Below are positions 26,503-35,819 of a stretch of DNA of 35,993 nucleotides, piece by piece (the first letter of the stretch is position 1; every line of letters begins with the position of its first letter). Both the position numbers and the translations under genes were made by a program. This stretch comes from a virus: IMG/VR virus record IMGVR_UViG_3300034106_000235, positions 1 to 35,993 of that record. The stretch is one strand, 5' to 3'. The notes below the pieces were generated by a model. It was given only the letters and a program-made list of their open reading frames with translations. It did no database searches and was not told where the DNA came from.

Positions 26503-28878
26503 CTACGCCAGTAAGCCAGTCATGCCTTCGACAGCAGCCAAAGGTTGACCCTTCTGTACCGCCTTCTTCATCTCTGGTGTGATGTCTAGGTAGCGTACAG
26601 TTTCTTTTTGAGTTGGAGTTTTCCTAAATTTTTCAAACTCTTTTACATATTTATTATTTGAGCCTTGCTCCCAATTAGATAAAGCCGTATTGCTACCTCC
26701 AACATTGCTATGATTTTCCGCAAACCAATCTCTAAAATATGCCCATGAACTTGAGGTTTTTTGAGGCAAACCAATTTCTGTTTCACCGACCTGCGCACCA
26801 TACTTCTTGCCGTACTTGTTTAAGAAGTTTGGATATATCTCGTCGTAATACTTCTTCATGCCTTCGCCACCGACTTTAAGGTCAATGCCAGATAGCTCTG
26901 TCATGTATTTTTTGTTTGAGGTCATTGAAGCAGGATCATATTCCCCAGCAACTTCTGTTTGTTTACCAGTTCCTTTGGACATTTTTTCAGCAATTTCTTT
27001 TCCAACATAATCAGATAATTTTGATTCTGGTATTGCTTCTCCAATCATTTGCCCACGACCTTGTACTTGTGCGCTAACACGATAAGTTCCATCTGCATTT
27101 TTACTATATAACAAATTATCAACTTGCTTACTCAAGTCATATCTTGCTGCTTGTTGCGCACCAGTAGTCAGACCGATTCTGTCATATCCCTTGTCTACGG
27201 CTTCTTTGATTGCTCTCTTGAGTGCTAACTGATACCAAGTATCTTTGAATGGTGCGTCTGGTACGCCTTCAATAGAAGTTCTACCAAGTCTGTTTTGCTC
27301 AGTTTGTAGATTTTGCAACCTATTAGACACGATGCTCCATTGATCTATTATGTTTGCTGGAGCATCTTTTCCAATGCTTGTAAATGGTTTTGCCAATTCT
27401 TCAAGTCTTTGCTGCTCATCAAGTAATCTACTGCGCTCTGCTAATAAATTATTTAATGCTGTTTCCTTTGCCATTCTTCTTTCTGGCGTGTCATAACCCT
27501 TCTCACGCCCAGCTTGATGCCAGTCTGATTGAACTTCCTCAATCAATAGCATCTTTTTGCCTTCAGCATCGACGCGATCATTAACGCGCATATGAGCTAA
27601 CGGGTTTTTAATATCAGGAAAATGAGAAGATTTATATGGGTCTAGTTCTTCTGTTGCATAAAACTTATCAAGCCTTGCTCTTTCAATATCAGTTAAAGGC
27701 AGATTATCAAATCCACCTTGACCATACTTATCCCTTAGAGTTTTTACATACTTGTTATATTCGCTCATGTTTTCTGGCAAAGTAAAAACCAACTCTCGAT
27801 AGTTTTCACCGCCAGCAAGTTGGTATTGCCCAAATTTAGGAGCTTCACCTTGGAAAGATGATAATGATTCTTCAATACCAGTTCTTTCTTTTGAAATGTC
27901 GCTCATTGTTTTTCTTAATTCGCTATATGGAATACCACCCTCTTCATATCTTAGTTTTGCTGTTTCAATTTGATCGGTTAATTGTCTGTATCTATTGTTG
28001 AGTAAATCTTTTTGCGCTTGATCTTCTGGAGTCAGAGCGCCATATCTAACCTCTTGCACATCAACTCGATTGTTAGCAATAAAATCCTGCACCTCTTGGC
28101 GCGTCACATTTGGCTTGCCTTTGAGGTAGGTATCTAAGCCCATAGCCTCAATCTCGTACTTCTTGACATCCTGACCTTTGAGAAGATCATTCAAGAAGGA
28201 CTCACCAGTTCCTTGCTTTCTAGGAATCTTGAGTGCTTGCTGTTCAACTGCTGAGTAAAACCCTAGAGGAGACACTTCGGCTTGCAATAGACCGCTAGTC
28301 ATTGCTTGCTCTGCTGGGTTCACCGCAAACATTGCTGTCTGAGGTTCAGCCAATAAACTAGGCAATATAGGTCTGCCAGTATTGAGTCTCGTTGCCATCT
28401 CCTCACCAAGCAGACCGCCTAGTTTCTGCACACCTCTGACTGCTGGCATTGGATTGATTGGAGCGAAACTAGCAACTCTGCCAGCCACATCACCGACTGG
28501 TGTGTCTGACTTCAATGGCATAGTGTCTAAATAATATTCAGTATCAGGATACTTTTGTTGACCTGTAAGCGCTTGGCTTAAAAGTTGTAGTGGTCTGATC
28601 ATTGGTATCGGCTGGTTCACCACATCGCCAAATAAGCCCCGTGTGCCAGCAATACGACCCCTCACCACATCGACAGGCACATTAGCGCTTGCCGTAATGT
28701 CTTGCTGAGACCGATACGGTTGCATCTGCGGAAATACGCCAAAGGCAGGACTCTGAGCTGCTGCCATGCGTTCTATCTCTTGCGGAGTTAACTGCAATAA
28801 GCCTTTTGACTTTTGCGGTGAACCAAAATAATCAACCCCGCCAAACAGTAAACCAAGTGGGTCTGAATAGTCTGCCAT
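26503..28878 (-). CDS. Large polyvalent-type internal/ejection protein, 791 aa
   Basis: The N-terminus (MADYSDPLGLLFGGVDYFGS) shares the xxLLFGG motif with the 511-aa gene nearby. After about 220 residues of low-complexity and helical sequence comes a conserved module at about 360-640. Its marks are REKGYDTPERRM, LLIEEVQSDWHQAGREKGY, APFKDTWYQLALKRAIKEAV and GYDRIGLTTGAQQAARYDL, a region widespread in large phage polyvalent proteins. It continues to YYDEIYPNFLNKYGKKYG. The protein is probably packaged and ejected with DNA; the activity of the conserved module is unknown to me. The central DNA (about 26.6-28.1 kb) is AT-rich relative to the flanks, so this module may have been acquired horizontally. 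Confidence 0.8.
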   Translation of the reverse strand: MADYSDPLGLLFGGVDYFGSPQKSKGLLQLTPQEIERMAAAQSPAFGVFPQMQPYRSQQDITASANVPVDVVRGRIAGTRGLFGDVVNQPIPMIRPLQLLSQALTGQQKYPDTEYYLDTMPLKSDTPVGDVAGRVASFAPINPMPAVRGVQKLGGLLGEEMATRLNTGRPILPSLLAEPQTAMFAVNPAEQAMTSGLLQAEVSPLGFYSAVEQQALKIPRKQGTGESFLNDLLKGQDVKKYEIEAMGLDTYLKGKPNVTRQEVQDFIANNRVDVQEVRYGALTPEDQAQKDLLNNRYRQLTDQIETAKLRYEEGGIPYSELRKTMSDISKERTGIEESLSSFQGEAPKFGQYQLAGGENYRELVFTLPENMSEYNKYVKTLRDKYGQGGFDNLPLTDIERARLDKFYATEELDPYKSSHFPDIKNPLAHMRVNDRVDAEGKKMLLIEEVQSDWHQAGREKGYDTPERRMAKETALNNLLAERSRLLDEQQRLEELAKPFTSIGKDAPANIIDQWSIVSNRLQNLQTEQNRLGRTSIEGVPDAPFKDTWYQLALKRAIKEAVDKGYDRIGLTTGAQQAARYDLSKQVDNLLYSKNADGTYRVSAQVQGRGQMIGEAIPESKLSDYVGKEIAEKMSKGTGKQTEVAGEYDPASMTSNKKYMTELSGIDLKVGGEGMKKYYDEIYPNFLNKYGKKYGAQVGETEIGLPQKTSSSWAYFRDWFAENHSNVGGSNTALSNWEQGSNNKYVKEFEKFRKTPTQKETVRYLDITPEMKKAVQKGQPLAAVEGMTGLLA

Positions 28879-28882
28879 ATCT

Positions 28883-30664
28883 TTACGGTCCTAAAAGTCC
28901 ACCGAGTCCAAGACCACCAGTAATTGGAAGTGCTCTCTTTAATGACTCTACTTGTGCTTGCTCTAGTGCGTTTGGCATCAAGCCAGTACCGCCAACAGTT
29001 CTGGTCAATACCGATGACGCTGGCGCTGATGTGTAAGCCCTTGCAGCCAAGTTTGTTGGCATCGACAAAAGCATATTCAATGGCGAGTATTCCATCGAAC
29101 GAGTCGCAGTTCCAGAGTCACCGACGATTGGTCTAAATGCCTGTGCAAACCTTGCAGCCTCATACATTGGTGTCTGGTTAGAGCCAAACACAAAACCTTG
29201 TGGGTCTTTGCGTGTCAGGGCAGACGCTAGATTCAAACCAGATACATTGCCTGATGACGGGTTGACAACGCCAGACGCTGTGCGAATGGTCATTAGGTTG
29301 CGGTAGTTGTTGCGAGCTGTAGCAAACGCCTCTTGCTCTGCCTTGCTGAGTCCAGCAGATAGAGCGTCGTCGACCATCTCCTTTAACTGGAATAAGGCAG
29401 AGCCTAACTCACGGTCACCCATTGCGGTAGTCATCTCATTCTTGGCACGCTTGCCGATCTTAGAAGACAGGTTTTGCAGTTGTACGCCACTAGCCTCACC
29501 CTTTAGAGCCAAGTCCTGTAACTGCTTGACGAGGACATTAGTCTTTAACGGCTGAGTGGTAAGACCTTCAAAGGCATTGTCCACAAGGTCAATGTTGTTC
29601 ATAAAGGTCATGCCGTCTACTTTGCGTACATCTGGTGTTGCCACCTTCTTGTAGACATCGCTGATCTGACGCTGTGCTTGAGCCAATACTGGATTGCTCA
29701 ACTCGTCAGAGTTCACGCCAATGGCTTGAGCTGTGGCGCGGTTTAATACCTTCTGGTTTTCAGCCTTGATGGTGTTAAACGGTGCAGAAGTGAATGGACT
29801 TGACTCCATTCGAGCTTCCATCTGGAGGAGTGAGCGTGAGCCTGTCTCTTGTGCTGGCGTAGTCTTGAAACCCATAGCCTTGCCACGCTCTAAGATAGCC
29901 TTTTGAGCAGCAGTAAGGGCAGCGCCAGACTCAGGTGCAACAGCGCCTAAGTTGACACCACCACCAGTAACTTGAGCAGTTGGTGTGGCGCTCACAGTTG
30001 CCTGAGCAGAACTAGGAGCACCAGCACCGCCAACGGCAGGAGCTGCACCACGACCAAATAAAAGGTTAGCGATCTTGTCTCCAAGATACCCGCCACCAGC
30101 ACCAAGCAAACCACTTAATCCAACTTGCGTAGCCTTTTGCGCACCAAATGAATCTTGTGGTTCAAGGACTGGCTGTAAGCCACCTCCAATAACACCAGAG
30201 ACAGCGCCAGCACGCACAGGTGCAGTTGTTAGTCCAAGAGCCTTCACAGCCGTTGTAGCGGGGATTGCGGTAGCAGCAACACCACCAACAGCGCGACCAA
30301 CATCAAACTCGTCAGGTCTCATCTGACCCATGCGCCAGTCTTGTTGGTAGGCGCGTTCAGCCTCGCGGTTTATGTCTTCAACTCGTTTGCGCTCTGCTTG
30401 CATGAACTTCTCCATGCTAGAGCCAGCAGGTGCAACGGCTTCTAAGCCTCGCGTCAACAGTTGTGCGCCAGCGTCTGGAATGTCACGCAAGCCACGAATA
30501 ACACCGCCAACAGGAGAAGCCAAGACCTTCTCTGTAACCGTCTTAGGTTGTCTAGGTGCTTGCACGCCTTGCATTGATTGCAAAGCCTTAACAATGTCTT
30601 GAGGACTCATTGAGTCTGGAAACTCAATAACTCCTATGTCTGGTACTGTTACTTTTTGAACCAT
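28883..30664 (-). CDS. Internal virion / ejection-type protein, 593 aa
   Basis: The N-terminus (MVQKVTVPDIGVIEFPDSMS, then IVKALQSMQG) is the short beta/helix motif that opens many podophage internal proteins. A hydrophobic, Ala/Gly/Val-rich middle follows (VGGVAATAIPATTAVKALGL, VGLSGLLGAGGGYLGDKIAN) with several candidate membrane-interacting helices, then long helical sequence (LALKGEASGVQLQNLSSKIG). Such proteins are carried in the head and form part of the DNA-injection channel through the envelope. It sits between two other proteins of similar kind in one operon. The assignment is based on composition and context, not on a named family. Confidence 0.75.
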   Translation of the reverse strand: MVQKVTVPDIGVIEFPDSMSPQDIVKALQSMQGVQAPRQPKTVTEKVLASPVGGVIRGLRDIPDAGAQLLTRGLEAVAPAGSSMEKFMQAERKRVEDINREAERAYQQDWRMGQMRPDEFDVGRAVGGVAATAIPATTAVKALGLTTAPVRAGAVSGVIGGGLQPVLEPQDSFGAQKATQVGLSGLLGAGGGYLGDKIANLLFGRGAAPAVGGAGAPSSAQATVSATPTAQVTGGGVNLGAVAPESGAALTAAQKAILERGKAMGFKTTPAQETGSRSLLQMEARMESSPFTSAPFNTIKAENQKVLNRATAQAIGVNSDELSNPVLAQAQRQISDVYKKVATPDVRKVDGMTFMNNIDLVDNAFEGLTTQPLKTNVLVKQLQDLALKGEASGVQLQNLSSKIGKRAKNEMTTAMGDRELGSALFQLKEMVDDALSAGLSKAEQEAFATARNNYRNLMTIRTASGVVNPSSGNVSGLNLASALTRKDPQGFVFGSNQTPMYEAARFAQAFRPIVGDSGTATRSMEYSPLNMLLSMPTNLAARAYTSAPASSVLTRTVGGTGLMPNALEQAQVESLKRALPITGGLGLGGLLGP

Positions 30665-30673
30665 GATAGAACC

Positions 30674-32209
30674 TTACTTTTGCTCAAGTTGACCAGTTGC
30701 AGGGTTATATGTAAAAACCTTTTGCGTTGTGGCTGCTGCTGGCATAGATTGCTTGTATGAGGAAGACAGATTCTTGTCTGCGCGATCCAACATATCCTCC
30801 AGCACCTTAACCTGAGCATTCATTGCGTTCTTGCTTGTCAGCAAACCAGTCCATGAAGATGGGTTAGTTAACTGACGCTCAATGATTGACATATCAGGAC
30901 CAGTCAAAGCACCTAACTCATACAGATTCTTAACGCCCATCAATAACGAGTTGTACTTACCAGCAACCCTTGCACTATCCTGACCGATAGGCATAGGTAT
31001 GCCAGAGTCAGTAAACGGGATAGGAATGTTTTTAGGTACAACCCACACGCCAGATTTAAGCTCCATTTTGTAGTCATCAATAGCACCACGAAGGTCATTA
31101 AGTTGGCGTGATGCCTTCATAAACGCTTCTGGTGCTTTTGGTTGTAATGGAATGATTGGAGTTAATGGTTGCATTCCAGTAGGCGCTGCTTGAGGTGTGC
31201 CAGCACCACCAGTAGGAGCGCCAGCAGGAGCTGGAGCGCCAGCAGGACGAGGTGCGCCACCTACACCGCCACCGCCACCGCCACCAATTTGGAAGTAACC
31301 GCCAGCCTCTGCACCGCCAACTACTTGAGGTGCAAGTGTCTTACCAAGACTTGTACCTGCTGGCACTTTGTCTTTATCCACAAATGTAATTACGCCACCC
31401 CTGTCAACTTGGATGAGTTCTCTTGCTGGTCCAAATCCTTGAACAGTTCTAAATGTGCCGTCACTCATTTGATTGACTAGTATTTGCTTACCTTCAGAGT
31501 CAGTAACCTTGATTGGCGCTCCCATTGGTTTCTCTATTGGAGCAAACTGTCCAGAGACAGGGATAAATTGACCACTCTTTGTACGCTGCACATACTCGCC
31601 AGATGCGGTTTTAAAGATATCTCCAGTAACTTCTTCTCTTGGCTTAATCTTTAGGGCTGACTCTAAATACTTTGCTGCAATGTCTGGATATCCTGATCTT
31701 TCAGCAATCATGTATTTATTCATTGCGTCTTGATACAACATATCTTGCTGAGACATTCTTTGCGTAGGCGCTTGCACTTGCTGACCTATTAAGTTTGCAC
31801 GCGCAACGGTAGGACCAGCAGGTAGACCCTCCATAGATATGGCTTGATCTGGCGTGATCGTCGTGACTTCACCACCACCACCCATTTGCGGTTGCATTTG
31901 TTGCGTTTGCAACGCCTTGCGGAAGTCTTCCATACGCTTGGCTTCCATTAGTTTCTGTCTTGTCAACAAACTCTGCACAGCACCTTGCTGTGCTTGCTGG
32001 TAACCCTGAGCACCTGCTTGCAAAGCACCGCCAAGTGCTTGACCTAAAGAGATAGGGGTACGGCTTGGACCGCCAGCCTGTAAGAGCGCTGCTGCTGCTT
32101 GCAGCAACGCTTGGTTTCTAATTCCACTTTGCTGGTCAGCGCTTAGATAGTCTTCTAGACCAGTACCGCCACCGCCAAAGAGTAAACCACCAAAGTCTTG
32201 TATTGCCAT
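30674..32209 (-). CDS. Internal virion / ejection-type protein, 511 aa
   Basis: The N-terminus (MAIQDFGGLLFGGGGTGLED) is followed by a helical, Ala/Gln-rich stretch (ALLQAAAALLQAGGPSRTPI, ALQAGAQGYQQAQQGAVQSL), then Gln/Met-rich and Gly/Pro-rich segments (GGGGGGVGGAPRPAGAPAPA at about 314-333). The C-terminal part is helical (MKASRQLNDLRGAIDDYKME, LLMGVKNLYELGALTGPDMS). The LLFGG opening is shared with the 791-aa protein. Its place in the block and its composition fit an ejected internal protein. No catalytic motif was seen. Confidence 0.75.
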   Translation of the reverse strand: MAIQDFGGLLFGGGGTGLEDYLSADQQSGIRNQALLQAAAALLQAGGPSRTPISLGQALGGALQAGAQGYQQAQQGAVQSLLTRQKLMEAKRMEDFRKALQTQQMQPQMGGGGEVTTITPDQAISMEGLPAGPTVARANLIGQQVQAPTQRMSQQDMLYQDAMNKYMIAERSGYPDIAAKYLESALKIKPREEVTGDIFKTASGEYVQRTKSGQFIPVSGQFAPIEKPMGAPIKVTDSEGKQILVNQMSDGTFRTVQGFGPARELIQVDRGGVITFVDKDKVPAGTSLGKTLAPQVVGGAEAGGYFQIGGGGGGGVGGAPRPAGAPAPAGAPTGGAGTPQAAPTGMQPLTPIIPLQPKAPEAFMKASRQLNDLRGAIDDYKMELKSGVWVVPKNIPIPFTDSGIPMPIGQDSARVAGKYNSLLMGVKNLYELGALTGPDMSIIERQLTNPSSWTGLLTSKNAMNAQVKVLEDMLDRADKNLSSSYKQSMPAAATTQKVFTYNPATGQLEQK

Positions 32210-32219
32210 GATCTACCCC

Positions 32220-33347
32220 TTAACCTAAGAATCCAAGCAGACCGCCTAGACCAGCACCGTAGCCAGCGTACTCGCTACCAAACTCTTTGCCACCAATCAA
32301 TGATCCAAGTTGAGCGCCACCTAAAGCACCGCCAAACGCTGATGCAGATGGGTTTCGATAGATTGGTGTTGAGGTGCTTTCACCGATTCTTGCTGGTTGC
32401 AAACTTAGTGCTCCTTGAGCCACATTCAAGCGCTCTAGACCTAAGTTGCGAGCTGCATCGAGTCTTTGTTGCTCGTACTGCTGCATCATTTGTTGCTGCG
32501 ATAGACCTAAGTTCTGAGCCTGTGCAAAGCCAGTCTGACGAAGTTGTGCAACGGCATTAGTTGCATTGCGTAACGCTGCCTCATCAACCAGCGATCTGGT
32601 TACGCCTTGGCGTGTACCGCCAAAGGCTTTGGCTGCTGTGGCTGCTGCGCCTTCAGCAGATATTTGACCTTGGCGAGCACGCTCAATGTCACCCAAAGTT
32701 CCTTGGATAACTTGTTGCTCATAGGGGTTCATGTACTTCTGAACCATACCAAGGTTGTACTCAGCATAAGGAGCAAACTGTCTAGTGCCTAAGCCAGCAG
32801 CCGTTGCTCTGGCTTCCTCTAGGTTGCGTAGATATGCAGCCTTCACATCTGGATCAATGCTAGTCGTTGCGGTGCTTGATGTTGGTGTGCTTCCACCCAA
32901 AGCCTTTGCAGCCGTTAAGCCAAGACTTGCTGCTTGTAGTGCATTTGCTGGATTAGCCGTAGCCCAATTAAGAGCACCGCCAATTAAACTTGGTTGAGTA
33001 GCATTGACTGCTGCCTGAGCTGCTGCTGCGCCTGTTGCACCGCCTATACCGCCAGCAGTTAAACCACCTCCAGCACCAGTAGCAGCCATATCGCCTAATG
33101 CTGTACCAAAACCAGCATCTGTAACGGCAGACGCTGGGACTGTGCTACCAGCAGCATTCATATATGCACCAATCTCTGGTGCGTAGTAGTAACCGCCAGC
33201 AAGTAATGCTGCCGTAGTCCAACCATTAGGACCAAGCGTATCGCGCACGCCCTGATCGATGCTCACGCCAATATCGCTCACGGTGTCAATAGCACCCTGA
33301 CCAATATCACCAATACTGCTAACTACATCTCCAACGACTCCACCCAT
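32220..33347 (-). CDS. Internal virion-type protein, 375 aa
   Basis: From ATG 33347 (GGGAG five bases upstream; a longer frame to 33467 overlaps the previous gene and lacks an RBS). It begins MGGVVGDVVSSIGDIGQGAI and continues with Ala/Gly-rich sequence (AAGSTVPASAVTDAGFGTAL, TGAGGGLTAGGIGGATGAAA). The helical second half is Gln- and Arg-rich (QQMMQQYEQQRLDAARNLGL), and it ends GLGGLLGFLG. Similar Ala/Gly-rich proteins with a YNLGMVQKYMNPYEQQVI type motif are found after the nozzle gene in podophages and are virion internal proteins. The role in DNA ejection is inferred. Confidence 0.77.
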   Translation of the reverse strand: MGGVVGDVVSSIGDIGQGAIDTVSDIGVSIDQGVRDTLGPNGWTTAALLAGGYYYAPEIGAYMNAAGSTVPASAVTDAGFGTALGDMAATGAGGGLTAGGIGGATGAAAAQAAVNATQPSLIGGALNWATANPANALQAASLGLTAAKALGGSTPTSSTATTSIDPDVKAAYLRNLEEARATAAGLGTRQFAPYAEYNLGMVQKYMNPYEQQVIQGTLGDIERARQGQISAEGAAATAAKAFGGTRQGVTRSLVDEAALRNATNAVAQLRQTGFAQAQNLGLSQQQMMQQYEQQRLDAARNLGLERLNVAQGALSLQPARIGESTSTPIYRNPSASAFGGALGGAQLGSLIGGKEFGSEYAGYGAGLGGLLGFLG

Positions 33348-33360
33348 ATCATCTCCCTTG

Positions 33361-33720
33361 TCACACCTTGTTGGTGTAGATAAAAGCCTTCGATCCGTCC
33401 AATAGTGATATTTGACATTTCTCAGACCAGCCAAATGACTTGGCAAATCTTGCAAGTTTGATGTCATCTTCGCGTATTAGCGCGTAGATAGGCTTCCCAA
33501 TTAAATCCTCCACAAGAGCAAAGTCCCTATGACAACCTCTTTTGACTTCAGCCGACCACTTCTTTATGTCGATATGAAACCATAAAAGACCCTCAAAGAA
33601 CTCCAAGTAAAAGGTGTAATCCTCTCGGATACACACAGGTACTTTCCCCGCCCTTAATTCTTGATCCAATTCTAAGTCACCGTTTGCCCATTGCGACAAC
33701 ATCAAATCGGTTAACGCCAA
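33361..33720 (-). CDS. Small conserved phage protein, possibly acetyltransferase-fold (T7 gp13-like position)
   Basis: 119 aa reading MALTDLMLSQWANGDLELDQ, then YLEFFEGLLWFHIDIKKWSA, then LIREDDIKLARFAKSFGWSE. Alternating strands and helices and the end motif RFAKSFGWSEK...FIYTNK recall GNAT-like internal proteins located near podophage nozzle genes, but the acetyl-CoA loop is not visible, so this is tentative. The start is either TTG 33720 (GAGGA about eight bases upstream) or ATG 33702 (no clear site). It overlaps the nozzle-protein gene by up to 44 bases. Confidence 0.7.
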   Translation of the reverse strand: MALTDLMLSQWANGDLELDQELRAGKVPVCIREDYTFYLEFFEGLLWFHIDIKKWSAEVKRGCHRDFALVEDLIGKPIYALIREDDIKLARFAKSFGWSEKCQISLLDGSKAFIYTNKV

Positions 33721-35158
33721 CGCGCCAGTCCTCTAAGACATTGCCCGTGTACCTGACCTTGACCTGTCTGGCAGCGAACCTCACATCTGTGGGTTGAGCT
33801 GCTGCATACGGTCCATAAGTCGTCTCAGTCGCCATCGGATACATCCGAGTCTTGAAGGACACAACGACCTCGCCTAGCGTTTGCTCGTCTGGGATAACCC
33901 GACGCACAGACATGATGTTGTCGCCAGCACCAATCTCGTAAGGACCAGACTCAGCGAAGGGGACAGCGCTGTCATAGGCGTAGCCGACTTCGTGCTCGTA
34001 GATGTAGCCGTCAGTTGAAATCATCAAAGGATTGGTGAATACGCCTCTGTCAGTTCCAGCAGTACGAGCCAAACTACCAATAGCCCAATGCCCTTCGCGG
34101 TAGTTGTAGACGACATAGGAGTCGTTTTCATTGCTGGCGCTAGACGGGTAAAACCAGATGATCTCGCCATATTTACTATTGTGGACAGCGTAGACCTTGC
34201 TTGACTGGTTGTAGTTGATGTTCTGGAAGATGTAGTCGCCAACATCCGACACCAAGGGCTTGACATATCCGTCGTACACCCAGAAGCCTGACTTAGACAT
34301 CCAGATGGCTGCGGTATCAATGGCTGCGACAGCCTGTGATGAGATCACGCCACAACCTGATCCTGCCTTCTCAAAGGAGTAGACATAAGGCAGACCAATG
34401 TATGTCGCCACATGGACATCGACATCGGTAAACAAAAGATTGATACCCCTGACGCGCTTACCGCACTTCAGAGAGCCGACAGAGTTGATCTCAAAGCTAC
34501 CTGCCTGATTCGTTGCGGATGGTGTCCAGACGGTATTGTTTTCTTGATCGCACCACGCCACAAGTCTAGGATTACCAGAAGCACCAAGTCCAAAGACAAA
34601 GCGCTCTGCCGTCGTCATCACAGCCTCGCAACCAGTTGGCGCGTTAGTAATCGCCACCGCCAATGTTGGCGTGGTAAAGCCTAACTGCCACTCAAGGAGC
34701 TGACCATCTGAACTTGAGCACGCAACCAAATACTCGCCCCATGAGTCCATTGACCAAGTTGTCGCTGGGATTATTCCTCCCAAGTCTGGACGCGCCACAC
34801 CGTAAGCGAAGTCCCCATAAGTACCGTAGCCGTAACCAGTCTTTAGCGTTGCGTCTGTAATGCCGTTTGTGAAGGTTGTAGGCGTGATGTCTTTCAAGAC
34901 TCCAGCCTCGCTCATTGCGTATAGTTTTGTTGGAGTTCCAGCAGCAATATAACGAGTATCGGAATTAGTACGCCAAGTCAACATCCCACGACTGACACCA
35001 GTCATTTGTGAGGTTGAGCGCTTACGCCACCCACCCCAAGGTCTCAATGTGTTCTCAAACCAACGCACAAGGTTTGAGTCGTACCAGCGCCCCGCAGACT
35101 GGTACTCAGTACCGTTGCGGTAAACGCCAGCAGGGATTTTGATTGGTACGAGTGCCAT
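33677..35158 (-). CDS. Tail nozzle / P22 gp10-like tail protein
   Basis: 493 aa. The N-terminus (VPIKIPAGVYRNGTEYQSAG, then RWYDSNLVRWFENTLRPWGG, WRKRS) is the characteristic start of podophage tail proteins of the nozzle/gp10 type. It continues as beta-propeller-like sequence with repeated aromatic-Gly strands (TGYGYGTYGDFAYGVARP, SWGEYLVACSSSDGQLLEWQ, FVFGLGASGNPRLVAWCDQE). It should form the tube continuing the adaptor ring. Gene order (endolysin, C1q-like tail protein, nozzle, internal proteins) supports a tail role. Confidence 0.84.
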   Translation of the reverse strand: MALVPIKIPAGVYRNGTEYQSAGRWYDSNLVRWFENTLRPWGGWRKRSTSQMTGVSRGMLTWRTNSDTRYIAAGTPTKLYAMSEAGVLKDITPTTFTNGITDATLKTGYGYGTYGDFAYGVARPDLGGIIPATTWSMDSWGEYLVACSSSDGQLLEWQLGFTTPTLAVAITNAPTGCEAVMTTAERFVFGLGASGNPRLVAWCDQENNTVWTPSATNQAGSFEINSVGSLKCGKRVRGINLLFTDVDVHVATYIGLPYVYSFEKAGSGCGVISSQAVAAIDTAAIWMSKSGFWVYDGYVKPLVSDVGDYIFQNINYNQSSKVYAVHNSKYGEIIWFYPSSASNENDSYVVYNYREGHWAIGSLARTAGTDRGVFTNPLMISTDGYIYEHEVGYAYDSAVPFAESGPYEIGAGDNIMSVRRVIPDEQTLGEVVVSFKTRMYPMATETTYGPYAAAQPTDVRFAARQVKVRYTGNVLEDWRVGVNRFDVVAMGKR

Positions 35159-35165
35159 AGGTCAA

Positions 35166-35819
35166 TTATGCTGAAAGATTGGACACAAAGGTAACCGTCG
35201 CAATGACAGACGGTATAGATGGTCTTGTTGGCGTGGAGCTGGCAGCGTAGTGCTCAATGTATGCACCAACATCTGAGGTGTGCCACATGAGTTCAACATA
35301 GTCGTTTGTGTCAAGACTTACAAAGAAATTCATTGCACCGATAAGGTGAAATGGGTTTCCCGCACTCTTTCGTGGTGCTAGTCCAAAGCGTGAATTCGAC
35401 TTGTCGATGTTTGTGCCGTTCTTGCGAAACCAGATGTCAATATCATTCGACGCACTCGTCGTGTTTACTAACTGCACGCTGAACTGAATGTTATAAATTC
35501 CAGACTGAGACACATTGAGTCTTGACGAGTTAGACAAGGTTACGCCATTGTTGAAGTCAGTTGTGTCGAAGGTTATGGCATAGGCAGTCGTCGTATTGGC
35601 TGCCGTTTGGTCTGTGCCGTCTTGGAATGCCCCGTAAGGCATATTGATAAACCTCCCACCCCGTGGTGACGCAAGGGACTGCAAGGCATTTGTCAACTTC
35701 AAGAAGAAGGTGCGCAAAGCACCATTCGTCTGCGCAACAGTCAGACGGTCATACCGATCCTGCGGATTAGGCAGATCGGGTACGGCTGGAGTCTGGAGTT
35801 GCTGGTAGAAGTTCGTCAT
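35166..35819 (-). CDS. Tail protein with jelly-roll/C1q-like C-terminal domain
   Basis: 217 aa. The helical N-terminus (MTNFYQQLQTPAVPDLPNPQ, DRYDRLTVAQTNGALRTFFL) is followed by a beta-sandwich-like C-terminal part (YAITFDTTDFNNGVTLSNSS, GIYNIQFSVQLVNTTSASND, IDIWFRKNGTNI, LDTNDYVELMW). This strand pattern resembles C1q/TNF-like trimeric domains used in phage tail and receptor-binding proteins. It lies between the endolysin end (overlap ATGA) and the nozzle gene. It is probably a small trimeric tail knob or attachment protein. Confidence 0.8.
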   Translation of the reverse strand: MTNFYQQLQTPAVPDLPNPQDRYDRLTVAQTNGALRTFFLKLTNALQSLASPRGGRFINMPYGAFQDGTDQTAANTTTAYAITFDTTDFNNGVTLSNSSRLNVSQSGIYNIQFSVQLVNTTSASNDIDIWFRKNGTNIDKSNSRFGLAPRKSAGNPFHLIGAMNFFVSLDTNDYVELMWHTSDVGAYIEHYAASSTPTRPSIPSVIATVTFVSNLSA

